Origin: Ramlibacter sp.
GTDB taxonomy: Bacteria > Pseudomonadota > Gammaproteobacteria > Burkholderiales > Burkholderiaceae
Direction of reading: 5' to 3'
Assembly (NCBI GenBank): GCA_014376915.1
Contig: JACMQP010000236.1
Location: 1 to 39,957 of the forward strand
Length of the DNA: 39,957 bases
Part shown: positions 33,517 to 39,957 of the stretch, one piece after another
Position numbering within the stretch: the first letter of the stretch is position 1
Layout: each line of letters starts with the position of its first letter
Notes under the pieces: model-generated
Told to the model about the DNA's origin: nothing
The model's input: the letters and a program-made list of their open reading frames with translations, nothing else
Database searches by the model: none
Program-made: the position numbers and the translations under genes

Positions 33517-35168
33517 CCACGCGCATCAGCCCGCTCGCCGGCAAGCCGGCACCGTCATCCGTCCTGATCGATGTCGACAAGCTGGTGGCGGCGTACTTCT
33601 CGGAACGTCCGGACCCGACCGTGGCGGCGCAACGCGTGGCCTTCGGCACATCGGGCCACCGCGGCTCGGCCTTCGATGTCTCGTTCAACGAATGGCACGT
33701 GCTGGCCATCACGCAGGCGCTCTGCGACCACCGCCGCGGCCAGGGCATCACCGGACCGCTGTTCTTGGGGCGGGACACGCATGCCCTGTCGGCACCCGCC
33801 TGCGCGAGCGCACTCGAGGTGCTGGCCGCCAACGGCGTCGATGTGGTGCTGGCCGCAGGCAACGAGTTCACGCCGACGCCGGCCATCTCGCACGCCATCG
33901 TCAAGCACAACCGTTGCACCGAAGGCACGCGGGCCGACGGCATCGTGGTGACGCCATCGCACAACCCGCCGCGAGACGGCGGCTTCAAGTACAACCCGCC
34001 GCATGGCGGCCCCGCAGGCCAGGACGTGACCGACGCCATCCAGGCAGCCGCGAACGGCTTCCTCGAAGGCGCGCTGCAAGGCGTGCGGCGCATGCCGCAT
34101 GCCCAGGCGCTGCGGGCCGCGACCACACACCGCCACGACTTCCGGGGCAACTACGTCGATGACCTGGATCACGTGATCGACATGGCCATGATCCTCGACG
34201 CCGGCGTGCGCATCGGCGTCGACCCGCTGGGTGGCGCCGGCGTGGCCTACTGGGTGGCGATTGCCGAACGCTGGAAGATCGACCTGACGGTGGTCAGCGA
34301 AGAGGTCGACCCCCGCTTTGCCTTCATGACCCTGGACTGGGACGGCCAGATCCGCATGGACCCCTCGTCGGTCTATGCGGTGAAGCGGCTGATCGCCGCC
34401 AAGGACCGCTTCGACATCGCGGTGGCCTGCGACACCGACCACGACCGCCATGGCATCGTCACACCCGCCGCAGGCTTGCTGCCGCCGAACCACTATCTCG
34501 CCGTGGCCATCGACTACTTGTTCCGCCATCGACCGCAGTGGAGCGCGGGCGCCGCGGTCGGCAAGACGGTGGTCAGTACGCAGTTGATCGACCGGGTCGC
34601 GGCGCGCCTGCAGCGCCAGCTCTTTGAGGTACCGGTCGGCTTCAAATGGTTCTCCCAAGGCTTGCTCGATGGCAGCCTGGGTTTTGGCGGCGAAGAGAGC
34701 GCTGGCGCCGCCTTCCTGCGCCGCGACGGCACGGCCTGGACCACCGACAAGGACGGCCTGATCGCGGCACTGCTCGCAGCCGAGATCACCGCGCGTTGCG
34801 GGCGCGATCCCGGCGCGCTGTACCTCGAACTCGCCGACCAACTGGGCCAACCGGTGGCGGACCGCGTCGACGCACCGGCCACCGCGCAGCAGAAAAGGCG
34901 GCTGGCAGCGCTGTCGCCCAAGGCCATCACCGCGACCGAACTGGCGGGTGAGCCGATCACCGGCGTGCTGAACCAGGCGCCGGGCAACGACGCGTCCATT
35001 GGCGGCATCAAGGTCATGTCCAAGAGTGGCTGGTATGCCGCGCGGCCATCGGGCACCGAGGACATCTACAAGATCTACGCCGAGAGCTTCCAGGGCCCGG
35101 CGCATCTGCAGCGCATCCTGGCGCAGGCGCAGGCCACCGTCGACGCCGCGCTCGTGTCGTCATCGTGA
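33513..35168 (+). CDS. pgm: Phosphoglucomutase, alpha-D-glucose phosphate specific
   Basis: A 551-residue alpha-D-phosphohexomutase of the Pgm type. VAFGTSGHRG is at about residues 42-51, the phosphoserine loop VTPSHNPPRDGG has Ser149, the metal loop is DTDHDRHG near residue 309, and the sugar loop is GGEESAGA near 390. It converts glucose 1-phosphate to glucose 6-phosphate, exactly the step needed after a GH94 phosphorylase. The likely start is the TTG overlapping the transketolase stop (TTGA), preceded by AGGGGG; this rare start may limit expression. Its stop overlaps the next gene's GTG. Confidence 0.94.
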   Translation: MTTRISPLAGKPAPSSVLIDVDKLVAAYFSERPDPTVAAQRVAFGTSGHRGSAFDVSFNEWHVLAITQALCDHRRGQGITGPLFLGRDTHALSAPACASALEVLAANGVDVVLAAGNEFTPTPAISHAIVKHNRCTEGTRADGIVVTPSHNPPRDGGFKYNPPHGGPAGQDVTDAIQAAANGFLEGALQGVRRMPHAQALRAATTHRHDFRGNYVDDLDHVIDMAMILDAGVRIGVDPLGGAGVAYWVAIAERWKIDLTVVSEEVDPRFAFMTLDWDGQIRMDPSSVYAVKRLIAAKDRFDIAVACDTDHDRHGIVTPAAGLLPPNHYLAVAIDYLFRHRPQWSAGAAVGKTVVSTQLIDRVAARLQRQLFEVPVGFKWFSQGLLDGSLGFGGEESAGAAFLRRDGTAWTTDKDGLIAALLAAEITARCGRDPGALYLELADQLGQPVADRVDAPATAQQKRRLAALSPKAITATELAGEPITGVLNQAPGNDASIGGIKVMSKSGWYAARPSGTEDIYKIYAESFQGPAHLQRILAQAQATVDAALVSSS

Positions 35169-36544
35169 GGACCAACGCAGCGCTGCCCCCGGCCGCGGCG
35201 GCGGCCGAAGCGCTGTCGCCAGACGACGAAGCCATGCTGAACGGCCTGCAGCGCGCCGCATTCGACTACTTCGTTCAGCACGGCAGGCGCAGCAACGGCT
35301 TGGTGGCCGACACCTCGCGGCCGGGCTCGCATGCCAGCATCGCCGTGATCGGCTTCGCGCTGTCGGCCTACCCGGTGGGCGTCGAACGTGGCTGGATGAC
35401 GCGCGACGAAGCCCTGCTGCGCTGCCTGGCGGCACTGCGTTTTTTTGGCGACAGCGACCAGAGCGGCAAGGCCGATTCGACCGGGTGCCACGGCTTCTAC
35501 TTCCACTTCCTGCACATGGACAGCGGCCGACGCGCATGGAAGTGCGAGGTCTCGCTGATCGATACCGCGCTGCTGTTGGCCGGCATGCTGACGGCCGCCG
35601 CCTACTTCACGGCGGCGAATGCAGACGAGGCAGAGCTGCGCGCGCTGGTCGAGATGCTGTACAGCCGCGTCGACTGGGGCTGGGCACAACCCGATGGGGC
35701 CGCCGTCGTGCACGGCTGGAAGCCCGGCAGCGGCTTCCTGAACTACGGCTGGGAGGGCTACAGCGAAGCCCTGCTGCTCTACGCGCTGGGCCTGGGTTCG
35801 CCCACGCATCCGCTGACCGACGCAAGCTTCCCGGCCTGGACCGGCACCTACCAGTGGGAGAACCTGTACGGCATCGACTTTCTGTATGCCGGGCCGCTCT
35901 TCATCCACCAGTTCTCGCACGCCTGGATCGACTTCCGCGGCATCCGCGACCGCTTCATGCGCGAGAAGCATTGCGACTACTTCGAGAACAGCCGCCGCGC
36001 CACCTACGCGCAGCAGGAGTATGCGATCCGCAACCCGAAGGGATTCGCGGGCTATGGCGAGCATTGCTGGGGGATCACGGCGAGCGACGGGCCCGGCCCG
36101 GCGACGCGTCGCATTCACGGCGTGGAGCGCCGCTTCTACGACTACACGGCGCGCGGTATCCCGTTCGGGCTCGACGACGGCACGCTTGCACCATGGGCCG
36201 CGGTGGCCGCGCTGCCATTCGCGCCGGAGATCGTGCTGCCGCAGATGCGGTATGTCCAGGACACTTACCCGCATGTCATGAGCAGATACGGCTTGAAGTG
36301 CAGCTTCAATCCGACGTTCACGGAACGATCGACCGGCGCGAAGTACTGGCATTCGCAGCGCTACTTCGGACTGGATCAGGGACCAGTGGTCCTGATGATC
36401 GAGAACTATCGGACGCAATTCCTGTGGAAGGTGATGAAACGGTGCCCGTATCTCGTGACAGGCCTGCGACGGGCGGGCTTTGCGGACGGTTGGCTATCCA
36501 CGCAGGAGCAACGACGTCACGCAGAAAGGCCCGGCGTTGGATGA
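35165..36544 (+). CDS. PF10091 glycoamylase-like glycoside hydrolase (GH144-like, possible endo-beta-1,2-glucanase)
   Basis: This 459-residue protein has all the family landmarks in order: CHGFYFHFLHMDSGRRAW near residue 108, SLIDTALLLAGML near 130, an LNYGWEGYSEALLLYALGLG segment near 192, HQFSHAWIDFRGIRD near 247, DYFENSRRAT near 269, GYGEHCWGITASDGPG near 297, FNPTF near 380 and MIENYRTQFLWK near 409. The family includes GH144 endo-beta-1,2-glucanases and the middle module of cyclic beta-1,2-glucan synthase; many are annotated only as glucoamylase. It has no signal peptide, so it should act in the cytoplasm. It is the last operon gene, its GTG overlapping the pgm stop. The substrate is inferred from family and neighbours. 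Confidence 0.82.
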   Translation: MRTNAALPPAAAAAEALSPDDEAMLNGLQRAAFDYFVQHGRRSNGLVADTSRPGSHASIAVIGFALSAYPVGVERGWMTRDEALLRCLAALRFFGDSDQSGKADSTGCHGFYFHFLHMDSGRRAWKCEVSLIDTALLLAGMLTAAAYFTAANADEAELRALVEMLYSRVDWGWAQPDGAAVVHGWKPGSGFLNYGWEGYSEALLLYALGLGSPTHPLTDASFPAWTGTYQWENLYGIDFLYAGPLFIHQFSHAWIDFRGIRDRFMREKHCDYFENSRRATYAQQEYAIRNPKGFAGYGEHCWGITASDGPGPATRRIHGVERRFYDYTARGIPFGLDDGTLAPWAAVAALPFAPEIVLPQMRYVQDTYPHVMSRYGLKCSFNPTFTERSTGAKYWHSQRYFGLDQGPVVLMIENYRTQFLWKVMKRCPYLVTGLRRAGFADGWLSTQEQRRHAERPGVG

Positions 36545-36548
36545 GTGG

Positions 36549-37427
36549 TCAGTGTCGTGAGAGATGGACGGCGAGAAACTCGCTGACCCGCTGCTCGTAT
36601 CGCTCGCCGGCGAACGCGTGCAGATCTTCGTGGCGCGCACCCTCCACGGCCCAGAACTCTTTCGGTTCCCTGGCATGGTCGAACAGCGTGCGCGACTCGC
36701 CGAGCGACGTATAGGCGTCGCGAGTACCGGCAATCACGAAGACGGGCGCGTCAACGCTGCCGATATGGTCGATCGGCCGTAGAGTATCCTCGCTGATGCC
36801 GATCTCGGCGCTCATTCCTTGCGCGACGAGACTGGCAACCGACCGGTTCAGCCGTGCGAGGGGGCCGAGCCATACGCCGAGACGGCCTTCGAGCGCCTGG
36901 CGGATGGTGGGATAGACGGATTCGAGCACATAGGCATTGGCCGGCTCTCGGCGGGAGGCGAGCACCGCCGCCGCGCCACCCATCGACACGCCGATCATCC
37001 CCACGCGCTCGCCGCCGCAACAGGCGCGCAGGAACGCGAGAGCGGCTTCGACATCGAGGCGCTCGAGCGCTCCGAATGTGATGCGGGATCCTTCGCTCTC
37101 ACCATGCGCCTGGAAGTCGGGAAGCAAAACGGCGTAACCAGCGCGGTGAAGGAAGCGCGCTCGCGCGACCATGCTGCTCCGGTTGTTGCCCACACCGTGC
37201 AGCAGCAGCACCGCACCCACGCCCGGACGTCCATCAAGGAGCCACGCTCGGATGGTGCTTCCCGACGCGCTGGGGAAGCTCACGGGCTGCACGGCGAGTG
37301 CCGCGGGGGGAGCGAGCTCCGCCACCCTGGCACGACGCGTCATGACGCTCCCCGACCAGGCAGCACAACCAGCGAGCACGCCACTCTGACGGACGTGTTC
37401 GATCAATCCCTTCCGCCGGACCGTCAT
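36549..37427 (-). CDS. Alpha/beta hydrolase
   Basis: The 292-residue protein has the serine hydrolase fold: oxyanion HGVGNN near residue 77, nucleophile Ser148 in GVSMGG, acid Asp237 in AGTRDAY and His266 in GARHED. It resembles hydrolases of the dienelactone hydrolase/peptidase S9-like group; the substrate is unknown. The ATG at 37427 overlaps the stop of the hydrolase upstream (ATGA), so I prefer it to the ATG at 37439. It converges with the glucan operon, only 4 bases from the glucanase stop, and no terminator is seen between them. Confidence 0.85.
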   Translation of the reverse strand: MTVRRKGLIEHVRQSGVLAGCAAWSGSVMTRRARVAELAPPAALAVQPVSFPSASGSTIRAWLLDGRPGVGAVLLLHGVGNNRSSMVARARFLHRAGYAVLLPDFQAHGESEGSRITFGALERLDVEAALAFLRACCGGERVGMIGVSMGGAAAVLASRREPANAYVLESVYPTIRQALEGRLGVWLGPLARLNRSVASLVAQGMSAEIGISEDTLRPIDHIGSVDAPVFVIAGTRDAYTSLGESRTLFDHAREPKEFWAVEGARHEDLHAFAGERYEQRVSEFLAVHLSRH

Positions 37428-38419
37428 GTCGCTGGCCACAGGCGATGGCTCGCGAGCACGGGCGGCGGGGGCTCACCGTGTATCAGCGCCTGAAGCGCGG
37501 GATACACCATCGCCGGGTTGGCATTGGCATACGCCTCCTCCGCGATGTCGTGTGGCAGGCCGAGTGACAGCGGAAACTGATAGACGGCCACTGACGCGCC
37601 GTGTTCACTCCAGCAGCGCGCAAGCTCGAGGACGGGCGACGTCTTCACCGTGTGGTCGTTCGCATTCACCACGAAGACGATCTCGCACGCATGCGGCGGT
37701 CGCCGGGCGGCTGCGCGGCGCACGGACGCGCCGAAGCGCAGTACTTCCGCCACGGCACGGGACGCAACGCCACGCTCCCGGTCGGGGCGCTGCGGATCAG
37801 GCGGCAGCAGCCGGGTGAGGTTCGGGAGGCGTAGCGCGAGATGCATCAGCGGCTCGGCGAGCAACGATGGCACCCGCGCGATCTCCAGCACGGGCGCAAT
37901 GATCACAGCGCGATGGATGTCCGCACGGTTCTGGACGACCCAGGCCACGAGCGTTCCGCCCGCGCTCACCCCCGCGACGACGATCGACTGGCCGAGAGCA
38001 ACCGCCGCATCGACTGCTGTGTCGGCGTAGTGCCGGAGCTCGTCCGCGGTCAGCCCGGCGAGCGTTGCCGCCGTGCCATTGCGCTCCGCATGATGCGGAA
38101 GGCGAGGGATATAGACAGTGTCGCCCGCCGCATGGAGACCTGCGGCGAGGCGTTCGAACTGTCGTGGGGAGTTGGTCAGGCCGTGAAGGAGGACGACGAC
38201 GCGCGATGTCGGCGCGCCGTGCGTGAGAAGAACAGAGCGCCCACCGGCAGCGACGACGCGGTCATCGGACCGCTGTTGCCGTGCGATACGAGCGATCGCG
38301 TCGGCATAGCTCTGCGCCGGGTCGGCGTGCGAGGCGAAGGCGGGCACCCTGATCGGGATGACGGCGGTGAGCGTCATGAGGAGAAATACAACGATCACGG
38401 CGCCCACGAGCCACGGCAT
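37424..38419 (-). CDS. Alpha/beta hydrolase with N-terminal membrane anchor
   Basis: From the ATG at 38419 the 331-residue protein starts with one hydrophobic segment (about residues 3-24), so it is exported or anchored with the catalytic part in the periplasm. The fold shows LLHGLTNSPRQFE near residue 77, nucleophile Ser152 in AGVSAGG, an NANDHTV acid loop and His in GLPHD near the end. It looks like a carboxylesterase or lipase-like enzyme; the substrate is unknown. An upstream in-frame start at 38500 would place 27 polar residues before the anchor and is less likely. It is coupled to the following hydrolase by an ATGA overlap. Confidence 0.8.
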   Translation of the reverse strand: MPWLVGAVIVVFLLMTLTAVIPIRVPAFASHADPAQSYADAIARIARQQRSDDRVVAAGGRSVLLTHGAPTSRVVVLLHGLTNSPRQFERLAAGLHAAGDTVYIPRLPHHAERNGTAATLAGLTADELRHYADTAVDAAVALGQSIVVAGVSAGGTLVAWVVQNRADIHRAVIIAPVLEIARVPSLLAEPLMHLALRLPNLTRLLPPDPQRPDRERGVASRAVAEVLRFGASVRRAAARRPPHACEIVFVVNANDHTVKTSPVLELARCWSEHGASVAVYQFPLSLGLPHDIAEEAYANANPAMVYPALQALIHGEPPPPVLASHRLWPAT

Positions 38420-38533
38420 GGAGGCAATGTACTCGGCTCCGAATGCGGTGCGGCGACACGCAGGGGTATCGTGCGCGTGGCGACGCGGTCCATATGGCAT
38501 CTTGCACGCGCTCCTTCAATCGGATGCACAGAG

Positions 38534-39091
38534 ATGCTTGCACAGCACGACATCGTGTTGCGGCTGGATGCCGTGGACCAGCTGGTTTCCTCCTTCAGCC
38601 CTTCGCCATTCGCGCGGGAACGGCTTCACCGGGAAGCCGAGCAGTTCATCGTCGAGCGCGCGATGGCGCAGCGCGGCGCGCTCAGGATCGTGATCAGTCT
38701 CCCCGTGATCGATGCGACGATCTCGCACCAGGTGAGGGCCGCCGTGCGAGAGCACTTTGCCGTCCGCCTCAAGCAGGAGCAGACGAAGCTGGGGGACGTC
38801 CGGCAGTTGGGGTGGAGAACGCTGATCATCGGCGTGGTGTTTCTCACCATCACGATCCTGCTCGTCCAGCTCATGAAGCGGTCATTGCCGCCGGGGAATC
38901 TGTTGACCGTCGTGGAAGGAGGATTGACGGTGCTGGCCTGGGTGGCACTCTGGAAGCCGGGCGAGCTCCTGCTGTACGACTGGATCCCGCTGCGACGTGA
39001 TGCTCGGCAGTTCAGCAGACTGGAGCAGGCCGACATCGAATTCACAGGTCATGCAGAACGCTTGGAGGAAATGCCGCCCGCAGCGCATTGA
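38534..39091 (+). CDS. Conserved hypothetical membrane protein
   Basis: This 185-residue protein has a soluble N-terminal half with a charged helix, then two hydrophobic segments (about residues 96-115 and 122-142) and a short polar tail. The ending [16 protein letters not shown] looks conserved, and I recall it from uncharacterised membrane proteins, without a function. The ATG at 38534 is the best start but has only a weak purine site. It diverges from the anchored hydrolase, so 38420-38533 should hold promoters for both. Its last 50 bases overlap the 3' end of the P-type ATPase on the other strand. Confidence 0.6.
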   Translation: MLAQHDIVLRLDAVDQLVSSFSPSPFARERLHREAEQFIVERAMAQRGALRIVISLPVIDATISHQVRAAVREHFAVRLKQEQTKLGDVRQLGWRTLIIGVVFLTITILLVQLMKRSLPPGNLLTVVEGGLTVLAWVALWKPGELLLYDWIPLRRDARQFSRLEQADIEFTGHAERLEEMPPAAH

Positions 39092-39957
39092 GGACAGCCA
39101 GCACGTCGATGACCTCCTGAGCAATGGCGCCGCTCACGGGGCTGAGATGACCGGTGGCGGCGAAGGCCATGCCGATCAGGCTGAGCGCCATGCCGCCGAC
39201 CGCGCTCTGGAGGGCGATGGAGCGCATGCGTCGGCTGATGTGCATGAACTCATCGACTTTCGTGAGGGGGTTGGCCATGATCACCACGCCGGCCGCTTCC
39301 GCGGTGACGTCGCTGTTCTTCCCGATCGCCATGCCCACCGTGGCCGCCATCATCGCGGGCGCGTCATTGATGCCGTCGCCCACGTAGAGCGTCTTCGCCG
39401 CTGCCGTCTCCCGTCGCACGATGGCGAGCTTCTGCTCGGGGCTCTGCTCCGCGAAGATCTCGGTGATGCCCACCTGTTCGGCGAGATAGTTCACCTCTGA
39501 CGCACGATCGCCCGACACGAGCAGCACGCGCGCGAACTGGTGCTTCGGGCCGAGATGGCTGACGAACGAGCGGCTCTCCGAGCGCGGCGCATCGCGGAAG
39601 CGGAAGACGGCGGCGTAGCGCGAGTCGATCACGATGACGCACTCGAGTCCTCCACCAGGGGGTGCGAGCGCATCGGTGCCTGCGACCTGCTGCGCGGCGA
39701 GCTTGCCGCGGCTCGTGATCAACAGGTGATGGCCGGACACCTCGCCGTGCAGTCCCTGACCGGGCTGTTCGTTCACCTCGGTGGCTTCGGGGAGCTCGAG
39801 GCCGTCCGCCTGCGCCGCGGCGATGATGGCGCCCGCCAGCGGATGCTTCGAGTAGCGTTCGAGACTCGCGACCAGGGTGAGCACCTCGCGTCGATCGAAG
39901 CCGGGAGCGATGAGCTGGTCGGTGAGCGTCGGATCGCCATAGGTGAGCGTCCCGGTC
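39042..39957 (-). CDS. Heavy-metal translocating P-type ATPase, 5' end cut off by the window
   Basis: The visible part is the C-terminal 305 or so residues of a P1B-type ATPase. At the window edge the frame opens with TGTLT, the end of the DKTGTLT phosphorylation motif. KHPLAGAI follows near the start of the nucleotide-binding domain, then [11 protein letters not shown], the hinge motif [10 protein letters not shown], and two final membrane helices. These pumps export or import metal ions such as Cu, Zn, Cd or Pb. The ion-determining helix and the N-terminal metal domain lie outside the window, so the substrate cannot be named. The frame is intact to the stop at 39042. Confidence 0.88.
   Translation of the reverse strand, partial: TGTLTYGDPTLTDQLIAPGFDRREVLTLVASLERYSKHPLAGAIIAAAQADGLELPEATEVNEQPGQGLHGEVSGHHLLITSRGKLAAQQVAGTDALAPPGGGLECVIVIDSRYAAVFRFRDAPRSESRSFVSHLGPKHQFARVLLVSGDRASEVNYLAEQVGITEIFAEQSPEQKLAIVRRETAAAKTLYVGDGINDAPAMMAATVGMAIGKNSDVTAEAAGVVIMANPLTKVDEFMHISRRMRSIALQSAVGGMALSLIGMAFAATGHLSPVSGAIAQEVIDVLAVLNALRAAFPPSVLHDL

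Noticed and set aside
33555..35105. 516-residue minus-strand frame opposite phosphoglucomutase
   Set aside because: Antisense shadow with His/Arg/Gly bias and no known motif.
37841..38533. Long plus-strand extension ahead of the hypothetical membrane protein
   Set aside because: It runs antisense to the anchored hydrolase and has Arg/Asp-rich shadow composition; the gene proper begins at 38534.
1..39957. CRISPR arrays, tRNA or rRNA genes, insertion sequences
   Set aside because: No regularly spaced repeats, cloverleaf-like segments, rRNA-like stretches or transposase genes with terminal inverted repeats were noticed on reading; a dedicated scan was not possible.

Overview
The window reads as GC-rich DNA from a betaproteobacterium, most likely a Burkholderiales member. 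This is inferred from gene families and codon use (DUF1840, DUF3014, baeRF, DUF305), not from any marker gene. It is accessory DNA: a cut-off tyrosine recombinase at the left edge, several gene remnants, a segmental duplication, and dense blocks of stress and carbon-metabolism genes. No rRNA, tRNA or CRISPR array was seen.

Layout. (1) 1-1.2 kb: recombinase 3' end and a gene-poor stretch. (2) 1.2-6.5 kb, minus strand: putative Na+/H+ antiporter, a diguanylate cyclase broken inside its GGDEF motif, a YbdK-type glutamate-cysteine ligase, a CPA2 antiporter and a DUF3014 protein. (3) 6.7-9.4 kb: a short plus-strand unit ending in a terminator, a ClC chloride transporter divergent from a MarR regulator, and a Pal-like lipoprotein. 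(4) 9.6-15.7 kb: an antiporter remnant, then baeRF, an HPF/RaiA-like protein, YihY, DUF1840 and a CPA1 antiporter on the plus strand, facing a LapA-like membrane protein and a DUF305 protein on the minus strand. (5) 15.7-18.1 kb: gene-poor DNA and an MscS channel. (6) 18.5-22.7 kb, minus strand: phosphoketolase, a 68-aa protein, class I fructose-bisphosphate aldolase and a histidine phosphatase, all joined by 4-nt overlaps. (7) 22.8-36.5 kb, plus strand: a frameshifted DUF302 gene, a PRC-barrel protein, a GH94 phosphorylase, a gnd-zwf deletion scar, transaldolase, glucose-6-phosphate isomerase, transketolase, phosphoglucomutase and a PF10091/GH144-like glucanase. (8) 36.5-40 kb: two alpha/beta hydrolases, a small membrane protein and a cut-off heavy-metal P-type ATPase, probably a separate block.

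Blocks 6 and 7 diverge from one 107-bp region with a perfect 6-4-6 palindrome and together look like one pathway. The PF10091 enzyme and the GH94 phosphorylase resemble the two non-synthetic modules of cyclic beta-1,2-glucan synthase, without its GT84 synthase module. They would release glucose 1-phosphate from a beta-glucan without spending ATP. Phosphoglucomutase and the isomerase would carry this to fructose 6-phosphate, and phosphoketolase, transaldolase, transketolase and aldolase provide the core of a bifid-shunt or non-oxidative-glycolysis route to acetyl phosphate. The same operon once carried 6-phosphogluconate dehydrogenase and glucose-6-phosphate dehydrogenase. An internal deletion fused the 5' end of one to the 3' end of the other, so the oxidative branch has been lost here. 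The substrate and the physiological direction are inferred; the gene content, overlaps and scar are visible in the sequence.
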